A DNA stretch of 64,000 nt from 9FT-COMBO-48-23 sp964400675 (GTDB taxonomy: Bacteria; Chloroflexota; Dehalococcoidia; GIF9; UBA5629): the NCBI GenBank assembly GCA_964400675.1, contig CAYNVO010000002.1:257815-321814 (forward strand), given 5' to 3'. Under the pieces are notes generated by a model, which was given only the letters and a program-made list of their open reading frames with translations, had not been told where the DNA came from and ran no database searches. Below, one piece after another: positions 25,692-34,068 of the stretch (position 1 is its first letter; each line of letters begins with the position of its first letter). Both the position numbers and the translations under genes were made by a program.

Positions 25692-25868
25692 CTTATGTTG
25701 ACTGCGCAGGCAGCGGGTACACAGATTAACTTGCTTAGATTTCCCGTCAATCACAATAGTGGCTGGCTGGATATTGGGCAGCCAGCGCCGTCTGGTATGC
25801 TGCTTCGAATGGCTTATCCTATGGCCGAAGTGTGCCGTTTTGCCACAGATATCGCATTTTGTAGCCAA
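25680..25868 (-). CDS. rpmB: Ribosomal protein bL28, zinc-binding form
   Basis: The 62-residue protein has the L28 layout with two CxxC knuckles, Cys5/Cys8 (KCDICGK) and Cys50/Cys53 (LCTRCLR). This is the zinc-binding C+ form found in many bacteria. ISHSKQHTRRRWLPN is the rRNA-contacting block. The TTG start at 25868 has AAGGAG eight bases upstream, which makes it convincing. It is convergent with rpe and overlaps its end by 12 bases, so neither 3' end can vary freely. With fakA and recG on the right it recreates the rpmB-yloV-recG neighbourhood of Firmicutes. Confidence 0.93.
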   Translation of the reverse strand: MATKCDICGKTAHFGHRISHSKQHTRRRWLPNIQPATIVIDGKSKQVNLCTRCLRSQHKLAR

Positions 25869-25905
25869 ATTGTTAGCTCCTTTTCCACATATGAGACCAT
25901 ATAAC

Positions 25906-25924
25906 TGTCAAGTCGGTCTTGACA
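25906..25924. promoter_or_regulatory. Inverted repeat in the divergent rpmB/fakA promoter region
   Basis: TGTCAAG-TCGGT-CTTGACA is a perfect seven-base inverted repeat lying between the two start codons. Each arm contains TTGACA, a consensus -35 box, one facing each gene. I did not find good -10 boxes at the right spacing on either side, so an operator is as likely as back-to-back promoters. Confidence 0.35.
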
Positions 25925-25973
25925 ACAGGAGTAGAATTATACCACAATTCCCAGATTATACAAAGGAGAAGAA

Positions 25974-27611
25974 ATGAAGCAAGTTCGTTCCTGTGATGGC
26001 CAGGAGTTTAGGGATATGTTTGCCGCTGGCAGTATCTGGCTGGAGAAAAGCGTTCCGGACATTAACGCCATAAACGTTTTCCCTGTGCCTGATGGTGATA
26101 CCGGGACGAACATGTTTCTTACCATGCGCTCTGTCATGGAAGAAGCTGACCGAATTTCAGATGGCAGTGTCTCTGCTGTGTCTAAGGCGATGGCCCAGGG
26201 TGCTTTGATGGGCGCCAGGGGAAATTCAGGTGTCATACTGTCTCAGTTCTTCCGTGGCTTGGCGAAGGGACTTGATGATAAAGATTCCATTACCGGGAGC
26301 GATTTGGCAGTGGCGCTGAACGAAGCATGTCGTGCCGCCTATAAGGGGCTATCACAGCCTGTAGAAGGAACTATGTTGACAGTGATTAAGGATGCAGCTA
26401 AGGCTGCTCAGGAGGCTGCCCGGACCGTTCCAGATAATTTGACCAGGGTGGCAGAGGCTGCTGTTGGCGAAGCCAGAGATTCGGTAGCCAGGACTCCCCT
26501 TTTGTTAGATGTTCTGCTTGAGGCTGGTGTAGTGGATGCAGGAGGTCAAGGCATATATGTACTACTGGAAGGAGTACTTCGTTATTTAGAGGGAAAAGTT
26601 GAGGAAATGCGATATCGACGTCCCCAGATGGTTGCTGCTGAGTTACCTGTAGGCACTACGGCGACTCCGCATGTGACTGAATCAGAAGAGCCCTACGGGT
26701 ATTGTACTAACTTCTTGCTTGAAGGAAATAAACTGAATCCCGATAAAATCAGGAAGAATCTGGAAGGCAAAGGTCAGTCAGTTGTCGTCGTTGGCGATGA
26801 GGGCACTATCAGGGTTCATATTCATACCTATGACCCTGGCGGTATTATAAGATTTGCTACTTCTTTAGGCACCTTGCATCAGCTACAGATCCAGAACATG
26901 GATGACCAGCATGTTGGCTTTGTTGAGATGCAGAAAGAAAGGTTGCCAAGCTCGGATATTGGCGTGGTGGCAGTTGCCGCTGGAATCGGGATGAAAGAGG
27001 TCTTTCGTAGTTTGGGAGCTGCGGCAATAGTTACAGGTGGGCAGACAATGAACCCGAGCGTTCAAGAGATACTTCAGGCAGTTGAGGCAGTGCCATCGCA
27101 GAAGATAGTTCTGTTACCCAATAATAAGAATATCATTCTGGCTGCCTCTCAGGTCCAGTCGCTCACATCCAAAGAGATAGCTGTGATTCCAGCAAGGACT
27201 GTGCCCCAGGGAATAGCTGCTCTCATAGCTTTCAATTACGAGGGAAGCATGGAAGAGAATGTCCAGGTTATGGAAGATGCTGTGGCCACGGTGAAAACTG
27301 TAGAGATTACAGAGGCAGCACGTAGCACGAAGTTACAAGGATTAAAAATAAGGAAAGGGCAGGTTATTGCCATATTAGATGATGAAAAATTGCTTGCTGC
27401 CGATGATAACATTGAAAAGGTTCTCTTTGAAGCTCTTGACAAGATAGATATTGATTCGGCAGAGGTAGTGACCGTATATTATGGTGCTGATATCGAATCA
27501 ACTCAGGCGGAGCAGGTGGTTCAAAAAATCCGCGACAGGTATAACGACAAACAGGTAGAGATGGTGTCTGGCGGGCAACCGCATTACCACTACATAGTGT
27601 CTCTGGAATGA
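25974..27611 (+). CDS. fakA: DAK2-domain fatty acid kinase FakA (YloV family)
   Basis: The 545-residue protein has an N-terminal DhaL-type kinase domain. INVFPVPDGDTGTNMFLTMR carries the Asp residues that hold magnesium and ATP, and GARGNSGVILSQFFRG follows. Middle and C-terminal domains then appear, with GTIRVHIHTYDPG and TNFLLEG, as in YloV/FakA. In Firmicutes FakA phosphorylates fatty acids carried by a FakB (DegV-family) protein, and the acyl phosphate feeds PlsX/PlsY. A DegV-family gene at 37863 could be the partner. AAAGGAGAAG precedes the ATG. The next gene, recG, follows after 44 bases. Confidence 0.92.
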   Translation: MKQVRSCDGQEFRDMFAAGSIWLEKSVPDINAINVFPVPDGDTGTNMFLTMRSVMEEADRISDGSVSAVSKAMAQGALMGARGNSGVILSQFFRGLAKGLDDKDSITGSDLAVALNEACRAAYKGLSQPVEGTMLTVIKDAAKAAQEAARTVPDNLTRVAEAAVGEARDSVARTPLLLDVLLEAGVVDAGGQGIYVLLEGVLRYLEGKVEEMRYRRPQMVAAELPVGTTATPHVTESEEPYGYCTNFLLEGNKLNPDKIRKNLEGKGQSVVVVGDEGTIRVHIHTYDPGGIIRFATSLGTLHQLQIQNMDDQHVGFVEMQKERLPSSDIGVVAVAAGIGMKEVFRSLGAAAIVTGGQTMNPSVQEILQAVEAVPSQKIVLLPNNKNIILAASQVQSLTSKEIAVIPARTVPQGIAALIAFNYEGSMEENVQVMEDAVATVKTVEITEAARSTKLQGLKIRKGQVIAILDDEKLLAADDNIEKVLFEALDKIDIDSAEVVTVYYGADIESTQAEQVVQKIRDRYNDKQVEMVSGGQPHYHYIVSLE

Positions 27612-27655
27612 TAGCCTCTTGAGACATTTGGATTTAGCCAAAAAGGTTAAAATCG

Positions 27656-30130
27656 GTGACAACCTCTTCGCTCATAGATATTGAGCCGCTGCGAACTATT
27701 CTCCAAATGGAATGTCAGAGAAACTATTCTGATACCACGGTGTTAGGCGGGCTCGATAAATACCTCCATAAATGGGCGAGACAAACCAGAGACAGAATAA
27801 ACTCTCCTGAAATTCTGGCTCGCTTCATCGAACTTCATACGGCAGATTCCAGTTATGCTGAATGGAGTGTTGATAAGCGTAAGGCATGGATAAAAGATGT
27901 CCTTGATTGGCTGGCTCAAGCGAATGCGACGGCAGGAGCAGCGCCGGCGAAGAGGAGCAAAGCTCGCTCTAAGGTAGCCAGCCGACCATCTGCAGTTCCC
28001 ACAGTTCGCTCTTCGACTGGCGATAAGGATTTAGACTCGCCGGTGACCGTTGCTAAAGGCGTCGCTGCCAGTTCGGCTAGCAAACTGGCTAAGCTGGGGG
28101 TGCAGACAATTCGGGACTTGCTTTATTTCTTCCCCAGACGTCATCTAGATTATAGCCAGAGAAAACCTATTGCTGAACTTGCAGTTGGCGAAGAACAGAC
28201 TATTCTGGCTACGGTTTGGGAAGCTCGCATAGCCAGGCTGGGCTACCAAAAGGGGACTGAAGTCATTGTTGGCGATGAGACAGGTAATATGAGGGCAGTC
28301 TGGTTTAATCAGCCTTTCCTGGCTAAGAATTTCCGTACTAATGCTCAAGTAATGCTCAGCGGCAGGGTATCTGAATTTAAGGGTAATAAGGTATTTGAAT
28401 CACCGGAGTGGGAGCTTGTTGAGGATAAGGAGTTGATTCATACCGGTCGCCTGGTTCCTGTTTATCCCTTAACAAGGGGTCTATATTCCCGGCAAGTGAG
28501 GAATCTGGTAAAAAAGGTACTTGACGCTTGGGTATGGCAGGTGATGGATTTTTTGCCACAAGAGATTAAAAGCAACCGTCGTTTCTTAGATTTACCCCAG
28601 GCTATTATGCAGGCTCACTATCCGGATAGCCCTTTAGCCAAGGACGAAGCCAGGAAGCGTCTGGCTTTTGATGAGCTTTTCCTTCTCCAATTAGGTGTGC
28701 TTGGCAAGAAGCGAGACTGGCAGGAAAGTCAGCCAGGCAATGCCTTCACTTTTAATAAAGAGAATCTCAGTAGATTTCTGAATTCACTGCCTTTTAATTT
28801 AACCCCGGCACAGCAGCGAGTCCTGCAGGAGATTCTTGCTGACTTGCAGAAGTCCAAGCCTATGTCGCGTCTTCTTCAGGGTGAGGTAGGCAGCGGCAAA
28901 ACTGTAGTGGCTACGGCAGCTTTGCTGGTAGGTGCTGACAATAGTTATCAGGGAGCGTTCATGGCGCCAACCGAGATATTAGCCGAGCAACACTTCAAGA
29001 CTATCCGCCAGCTTTTATCTAAGATAAGCACTGAAAAGGATGAGCAGGACAATGTTTGTAGCTACCATGGGCTCTTTTCTCATCCTGTTAGCTTTGCCCT
29101 GTTAACTGGAAGCATGAGCGAGAAGGAGAAAGCAACGTTACACCAGCGGATTCAAGAAGGCCAGGTAGATATCGTTATCGGCACGCATGCTTTGATTCAG
29201 AAGGCGGTAGAGTTTTCTAATCTCGGGTTGGTGGTTGTTGATGAGCAACATCGATTCGGTGTTTTGCAACGTTTAGCATTGCGCCAGAAGGGATTTAATC
29301 CCCATATATTAGTGATGACGGCTACACCTATTCCACGTACTCTGGCGTTGACTCTCTATGGTGACTTAGACCTTTCGGTTATAGATGAATTGCCGCCCGG
29401 GCGGCAAGAGATAAAAACGAAGTGGCTTAAACCTGAGCAGAGAGGCAGGGCTTACGACTTTCTCCGCCGGCAAATGGCTGATGGTCAGCAAGCCTTTATA
29501 ATCTGTCCCTTAATTGAGGAATCGGAGACTATCGAAGCCAAAGCAGCAGTTGCTGAATATGAACGGTTGTCAAAGGAAATCTTTCCTTATTTAAGGCTCG
29601 GCTTGCTCCATGGCCGGATGTCAGCCAGTGACAAAGAGAAGGTGATGCAAAGTTTCCGTGATGGCAGACTTGATATTCTGGTATCTACGCCTGTGGTAGA
29701 AGTCGGTATTGATGTACCTAGCGCCACCGTTATGCTGGTGGAGGCAGCCGACCGTTTTGGCCTTTCGCAGTTGCATCAGTTCCGTGGTCGTGTGGGGCGA
29801 GGCGAAAAACAAAGTTACTGTTTGCTTCTGGCTGAGAAACCTTCGCCTGAGGGTAGCGAAAGATTGAAAGCTATAGAAGAGATTCAGAATGGTTTTGTTT
29901 TGGCCGAGAAGGACTTAGAGTTACGGGGACCGGGCGAATTCTTCGGTACCCGCCAGAGCGGTTTGCCCGACATCCGCATGGCACGGTTGTCTGATACGCC
30001 ACTTCTGGAATTAGCTCGAAATGAGGCAGTGGCTCTTTTTCAAAGAGATTCTGAGCTCAAGATGCCTGAGCACAGGCTACTGGCTAAGGAAGTAGCCAGA
30101 GTCTGGCAAACTGGCGGCGAATTAAGCTGA
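27656..30130 (+). CDS. recG: ATP-dependent DNA helicase RecG
   Basis: The 824-residue protein has an N-terminal extension of about 130 residues (helical, then Ala/Ser/Lys-rich linker), longer than E. coli RecG. The wedge domain (about 170-260) and helicase core follow. Walker A QGEVGSGKT lies at about 405-413, the DEQH box VVVDEQHRFG near 528 and MTATPIPRT near 560. STPVVEVGIDVP, QLHQFRGRVGRG and GFVLAEKDLELRGPGEFFGTRQSG close it. It remodels stalled forks and Holliday junctions. A GTG start is assumed. Confidence 0.95.
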   Translation: MTTSSLIDIEPLRTILQMECQRNYSDTTVLGGLDKYLHKWARQTRDRINSPEILARFIELHTADSSYAEWSVDKRKAWIKDVLDWLAQANATAGAAPAKRSKARSKVASRPSAVPTVRSSTGDKDLDSPVTVAKGVAASSASKLAKLGVQTIRDLLYFFPRRHLDYSQRKPIAELAVGEEQTILATVWEARIARLGYQKGTEVIVGDETGNMRAVWFNQPFLAKNFRTNAQVMLSGRVSEFKGNKVFESPEWELVEDKELIHTGRLVPVYPLTRGLYSRQVRNLVKKVLDAWVWQVMDFLPQEIKSNRRFLDLPQAIMQAHYPDSPLAKDEARKRLAFDELFLLQLGVLGKKRDWQESQPGNAFTFNKENLSRFLNSLPFNLTPAQQRVLQEILADLQKSKPMSRLLQGEVGSGKTVVATAALLVGADNSYQGAFMAPTEILAEQHFKTIRQLLSKISTEKDEQDNVCSYHGLFSHPVSFALLTGSMSEKEKATLHQRIQEGQVDIVIGTHALIQKAVEFSNLGLVVVDEQHRFGVLQRLALRQKGFNPHILVMTATPIPRTLALTLYGDLDLSVIDELPPGRQEIKTKWLKPEQRGRAYDFLRRQMADGQQAFIICPLIEESETIEAKAAVAEYERLSKEIFPYLRLGLLHGRMSASDKEKVMQSFRDGRLDILVSTPVVEVGIDVPSATVMLVEAADRFGLSQLHQFRGRVGRGEKQSYCLLLAEKPSPEGSERLKAIEEIQNGFVLAEKDLELRGPGEFFGTRQSGLPDIRMARLSDTPLLELARNEAVALFQRDSELKMPEHRLLAKEVARVWQTGGELS

Positions 30131-30186
30131 TTTGAAAGTTAATGGCATTAGCTCTAATATATAAGGGTTATCAGCAATCTTGTTTT

Positions 30187-30256
30187 GCCATTCGGAGTCT
30201 TTCGCTTGTCGTTCTGAGTTTTTCACTTGTCATTCTGAGCGGAGCGAAGAATCTAA
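30187..30256. repeat. Tandem GTC(A/G)TTCTGAG intergenic repeats upstream of argS
   Basis: Three partial units occur in a row: CCATTCGGAGTCTTTCGC, TTGTCGTTCTGAGTTTTTCAC and TTGTCATTCTGAGC. The last continues GGAGCGAAGAATCT. They fill most of the gap between recG and argS. The array is the head of a family found throughout this window. Confidence 0.7.
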
Positions 30257-30278
30257 TTATCTATAGTCATCGAGATTA

Positions 30279-31940
30279 ATGGTCATCAAACATAAACTGG
30301 CTAAGGCTCTAGAGCAAGCTGTAGTGCATGCTCAGCGGGAAGGGATGCTGGCTGCTGCGGCTTTGCCTGAGATTATATTGGAACGTCCGCAGAATCCAGA
30401 GCACGGTGATTATGCCTCCAGTCTTCCGCTGAAGCTGGCCAGGACAAACGAAATGGCTCCTTTGAAAATCGCTGAGAAAATTATTGAGTTTATGCCTCCT
30501 TTGACGGAGGTCTCCAGAACAGTCGTTGCCGCCCCGGGCTTCATCAATTTTGAACTCAGCTCCGATTGGCTGGCACAGCAAGTGGCAGCCATACTGGATG
30601 CCGGCGATTCTTATGGAAATATTACCATCGGTGGTAAGAAACCTGTTCAGATTGAGTTTGTCAGCGTTAATCCCACCGGGCCTCTTCATGTCGGGCACGG
30701 TCGCGGTGCTGTTCTGGGGAGCACCCTGGCGAATGTGCTCAATGCCACCGGCTACGCTGTGGAAAAGGAATATTATATTAATGATGCCGGCAGCCAGCTG
30801 GATGCCTTCAATCGTTCTCTCTATGCGCGTTATCAACAAAGTATCGGTATTGATGCCGAGATGCCGAGCGATGGCTACATGGGCAACTATATGGTTGACC
30901 TGGCTAATGAAATTGTTGATAAAGAGGGCAAACGCTTTTCGACCATGCCTGTAGAAGCAGCCACTAAAGAGCTGGGGGCAATTGGAGTTAACACGATAAT
31001 GAGCATGATCAGACAGGACCTCGAGTTGCTGGGGGTGGAGTTCGATGTCTGGTTCAGTGAGCAGAGCCTGTATAAAAAAGGCCAGTATAAGAAGGCTATG
31101 AAGTTGCTGAGTGACGGTGGTTATGTGGCGGAAAAGGAAAATGCCACCTGGTTTACATCATCTGCGCTGGGTGAAGACAAAGATAATGTGTTGATACGGA
31201 GCGATGGCTCACCTACGTATTTTGCCTCTGATATCGCCTATCATTTCAACAAATTCCTGGAGCGTAAGTTTGATACTGTAATTAATATCTGGGGAGCAGA
31301 CCACCAGGGGCATGTTTCCCGAATGTTTGTTGTGGTCAATGCTCTGGGGATAAATCCGGAGCGACTCAAGATCATAATCTGCCAGATGGTTACGTTACGC
31401 CGTGGCAAGGAGGTAGTCAGGGTCTCCAAGCGTAGCGGCGATATTATCACCTTGAGGGAGGTAATGGACGAGGTCGGTTCGGATGCCTGTCGTTTTGTCT
31501 TTCTATCTCGTTCAGCCGACGCTCAAATGGACTTCGATTTGGAGCTAGCCAGGAAACAATCGGCTGACAATCCGGTCTATTATGTTCAATATGCTCATGC
31601 TCGTATTGCCAGCATACTTCGGTTGGCTACAGAAAAGGGAATTGATTATAGCCGGGGCGATGTCTCTTTGCTCACCACTGAGCCGGAGTTGACCTTGATA
31701 CGGCGAATGATGCTGTTGCCGGAGATGCTGGAATTAATTTCGGATACTCTGGAGCCGCACCATTTGCCTTATTATGCTCAGGATTTAGCCACCGTCTTCC
31801 ATAGTTTTTACAAGCAATGTCGGGTTGTTTCCAAAAATCAGGAGCTGACCCGGGCTCGGCTTAAGCTGGTTAAGGCAGCCCAGATCGTTCTAGCCAGAAC
31901 GCTTCACCTGATGGGAATGACGGCACCTGAAAGCATGTAG
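30279..31940 (+). CDS. argS: Arginyl-tRNA synthetase
   Basis: The 553-residue protein is a class I synthetase. The HIGH motif is HVGH in NPTGPLHVGHGRGAVLG, at about residue 137. WGADHQGHVSRM follows. The KMSKS position reads VSKRSGDIITL. The C-terminal anticodon-binding helices include QYAHARIASILR. The N-terminal Add-1 domain (about 1-90) contains LERPQNPEHGDYASSLPLKLA, typical of ArgRS. No strong ribosome-binding site precedes the ATG. It is adjacent to, but not obviously regulated with, the arginine genes. Confidence 0.95.
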   Translation: MVIKHKLAKALEQAVVHAQREGMLAAAALPEIILERPQNPEHGDYASSLPLKLARTNEMAPLKIAEKIIEFMPPLTEVSRTVVAAPGFINFELSSDWLAQQVAAILDAGDSYGNITIGGKKPVQIEFVSVNPTGPLHVGHGRGAVLGSTLANVLNATGYAVEKEYYINDAGSQLDAFNRSLYARYQQSIGIDAEMPSDGYMGNYMVDLANEIVDKEGKRFSTMPVEAATKELGAIGVNTIMSMIRQDLELLGVEFDVWFSEQSLYKKGQYKKAMKLLSDGGYVAEKENATWFTSSALGEDKDNVLIRSDGSPTYFASDIAYHFNKFLERKFDTVINIWGADHQGHVSRMFVVVNALGINPERLKIIICQMVTLRRGKEVVRVSKRSGDIITLREVMDEVGSDACRFVFLSRSADAQMDFDLELARKQSADNPVYYVQYAHARIASILRLATEKGIDYSRGDVSLLTTEPELTLIRRMMLLPEMLELISDTLEPHHLPYYAQDLATVFHSFYKQCRVVSKNQELTRARLKLVKAAQIVLARTLHLMGMTAPESM

Positions 31941-31949
31941 ACCCTCGGT

Positions 31950-32040
31950 TTGTCATTCTGAGCGCAGCGAAGAATCTCATAAGTTGGTGAGTTCCGGTTA
32001 GGTGAGATTCTTCAGTCGCTTCGCTCCATCAGAATGACAA
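31950..32040. repeat. Paired inverted GTCATTCTGAGC repeats forming a long imperfect hairpin
   Basis: The left arm, TTGTCATTCTGAGCGCAGCG and AAGAATCTCA, is followed after a short spacer by the same unit inverted (TGAGATTCTTC...CAGAATGACAA). The transcript would form a long stem of about 30 bases per arm. It follows the argS stop and could act as a terminator or mobile unit. This is the best-preserved copy in the window. Confidence 0.75.
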
Positions 32041-32135
32041 GGGTACAAATTTTCAAACTGTTCTTAGAAGCACGCCTCTACTTTTAACTTTTGGCTTGTC
32101 ATTTTGCCTTTTGATGTTTTATTTTTGCATTTGCT

Positions 32136-32182
32136 TGGGATCGCCGCGTCGTCCTTCCGCGGAAGGACTCCTCGCGATGACA
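32136..32182. repeat. GC-rich palindromic intergenic repeat with an 18-bp perfect palindrome
   Basis: GTCCTTCCGCGGAAGGAC at 32151-32168 is a perfect palindrome set inside GGATCGCCGCGTC and TCCTCGCGATGACAG, an intergenic repeat type distinct from the GTCATTCTGAGC one. With 31950-32040 it occupies much of the 302-base gap between argS and trpS, in which I see no gene. Confidence 0.6.
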
Positions 32183-32242
32183 GTTAAACAACTTCAACCT
32201 TAATTTGTAGCTGGTGCTGCTTTGTGCTAAACTTTCCTGAAT

Positions 32243-33229
32243 ATGAAAAAGCGCGTCTTTTCCGGTGCCCGTCCCACCGGCAGGCAGCATATCGGTAACT
32301 ATATCGGCGCCATTCAGAACTATGTTGCCCTTCAAAAGGACTATAACTGTATTTATTGCATAGTGGATATCCATGCTTTGACAACTCTGGAGAACACAGA
32401 CAGGCTTCAGCAGGATATACATGAGATGACGCTTGATTGGTTGGCTGCAGGTCTCGACCCGCAAAAAAGTATTCTCTTTGTGCAATCGCATGTTCCTGAG
32501 GTGATGGAGCTTTATACCTTGCTCGGCATGGTTACACCTTTAGGCTGGTTATTGCGCGTGCCCACTTTCAAAGAGAAGGCACGTATGCAGCCCCAAAATG
32601 TGAACTACGGGCTGGTGGGCTATCCGGTGCTCATGACTGCAGACATTGTGCTCTACAAGGCTGAAGTGGTGCCTGTGGGTGAAGACCAACTGCCTCATCT
32701 TGAGCTGGCACGGGAAATAGCCCGCCGCTTTAATTCTCTTTTCGGTAATACTTTCCCCGAACCTCAAGCCAAGCTCACCTCTTTCCCTATGGTGCTGGGG
32801 TTGAATGGCGCTCAGAAGATGGGCAAGAGTTACAATAACTATATTGAGCTGGCGGCTACACCACAGGAGACCTCTAAGCTGGTGATGACTGCAGTCACCG
32901 ACCCGGCCCGGAAATATCGCTCTGACCCCGGTCACCCCGATGTGTGCAATGTCTTCAGCCTCCACGGCTTCTTCAACCCTGACCGTGTAGATGGGATTGC
33001 AGTTGAGTGCCGCTCCGCAGACATCGGCTGTGTTGATTGCAAAAAATTGCTGGCCGAGGGCATAAATTCAAAACTGGCCGCTTTTCGGGAAACGAGAGCT
33101 TCCTTTGCCGCCAAACCGCAATATGTGACTGAAGTTCTTGCTGACGGAGCCATGCGGGCTCAGGCGATTGCCGCAAAGACTCTGGCTGAAGTTAAAGAAA
33201 AGATGGGGCTGCTTCCGCGGGACGCTTGA
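32243..33229 (+). CDS. trpS: Tryptophanyl-tRNA synthetase
   Basis: The 328-residue protein has FSGARPTGRQHIGNYIGAI, with the HIGH-type motif HIGN at 16-19, then GEDQLPHLELAREIARRFN. The KMSKS-type motif is KMGKS at about 192-196. CVDCKKLLAEGIN lies near the C-terminus. It charges tRNA-Trp. No T-box or other leader could be recognised in the upstream gap. It precedes the inositol-phosphatase gene by 10 bases. Confidence 0.96.
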   Translation: MKKRVFSGARPTGRQHIGNYIGAIQNYVALQKDYNCIYCIVDIHALTTLENTDRLQQDIHEMTLDWLAAGLDPQKSILFVQSHVPEVMELYTLLGMVTPLGWLLRVPTFKEKARMQPQNVNYGLVGYPVLMTADIVLYKAEVVPVGEDQLPHLELAREIARRFNSLFGNTFPEPQAKLTSFPMVLGLNGAQKMGKSYNNYIELAATPQETSKLVMTAVTDPARKYRSDPGHPDVCNVFSLHGFFNPDRVDGIAVECRSADIGCVDCKKLLAEGINSKLAAFRETRASFAAKPQYVTEVLADGAMRAQAIAAKTLAEVKEKMGLLPRDA

Positions 33230-33239
33230 AAATTCGACT

Positions 33240-34037
33240 ATGATTAACTTGCCCCCAGCCAAAAGCGGCAAAGATGCCCTGGAAGTAGCTATCGCAGCAG
33301 CCGAAAAAGCCGGTGGAATTCTCCTCGACTATTTCGGCTCTAAAATACAGGTGAAGCATAAAAGTAAGGGCAATCTGGTCACCGAAGCCGATATCCTGTC
33401 TGAAAAATTCATACTGGAGTTTTTGCAGAACGAGTACCCGGATTTCAGCATCCTCTCCGAAGAATCGAATTCCTCCGCTTCGCTCACCGATTGTGCCTGG
33501 ATAGTCGACCCACTGGACGGCACCAACAATTACACCTTCGGTATTCCTTTTTTCTGTGTCAATATTGCCTTGGTCAAGGATGGGGATATTCTGCTTGGTG
33601 TTACCTATGACCCGGTGAGAGACGAGCTGTTTCATGCCCAGAAAGGGCAAGGGGCTTATCTCAATGGCTCGCCGGTTCGGGTTTCTACGGAGAGTTCACT
33701 TCAGGCTTCTCTGGTAGGACTTGACCTCGGTTATAGCCATGAGCGAGGCGAGGAAATGCTCCAGATAGTCGACAGGCTGTGGGGACAGGTGCATTGCATC
33801 AGAGCTATGGGGTCATCGTCTTTAGGCCTGGCTTATGTTGCCTGTGGTCGGGTTAGCCTTTATTTCCATCGTTATCTTTTCCCCTGGGATATCGCCAGCG
33901 GGTTACTGTTAGTCAGAGAAGCCGGCGGCGAGGTTACAGATTGGCAGGGCAGACAGGCAAGCTTCCGGGATACGGGGCTTGTTGCCTCGAACAATAAACT
34001 TCGGCGTGAATTCCTGGAGCACTTTGGTCAGGAGTAA
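33240..34037 (+). CDS. Inositol monophosphatase family protein
   Basis: The 265-residue protein begins at the ATG at 33240, ten bases after trpS. A longer in-frame start at 33138 would run inside trpS. The IMPase motifs are all present: NLVTEADILSEKF, SILSEESN with the metal-binding Glu, WIVDPLDGTNNYTFG and PWDIASGLLLVREAGGEVTD. It hydrolyses a sugar or inositol monophosphate with magnesium. Some relatives act on fructose 1,6-bisphosphate or 3'-phosphoadenosine 5'-phosphate, and the substrate is not fixed by sequence. Confidence 0.88.
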   Translation: MINLPPAKSGKDALEVAIAAAEKAGGILLDYFGSKIQVKHKSKGNLVTEADILSEKFILEFLQNEYPDFSILSEESNSSASLTDCAWIVDPLDGTNNYTFGIPFFCVNIALVKDGDILLGVTYDPVRDELFHAQKGQGAYLNGSPVRVSTESSLQASLVGLDLGYSHERGEEMLQIVDRLWGQVHCIRAMGSSSLGLAYVACGRVSLYFHRYLFPWDIASGLLLVREAGGEVTDWQGRQASFRDTGLVASNNKLRREFLEHFGQE

Positions 34038-34068
34038 AGCCCTGTATGGAAACCTTATGGAGACGAAA

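Noticed and set aside
25695..25977. Two plus-strand frames over the rpmB gene
   Set aside because: The minus strand encodes a complete zinc-binding L28 with a strong ribosome-binding site.
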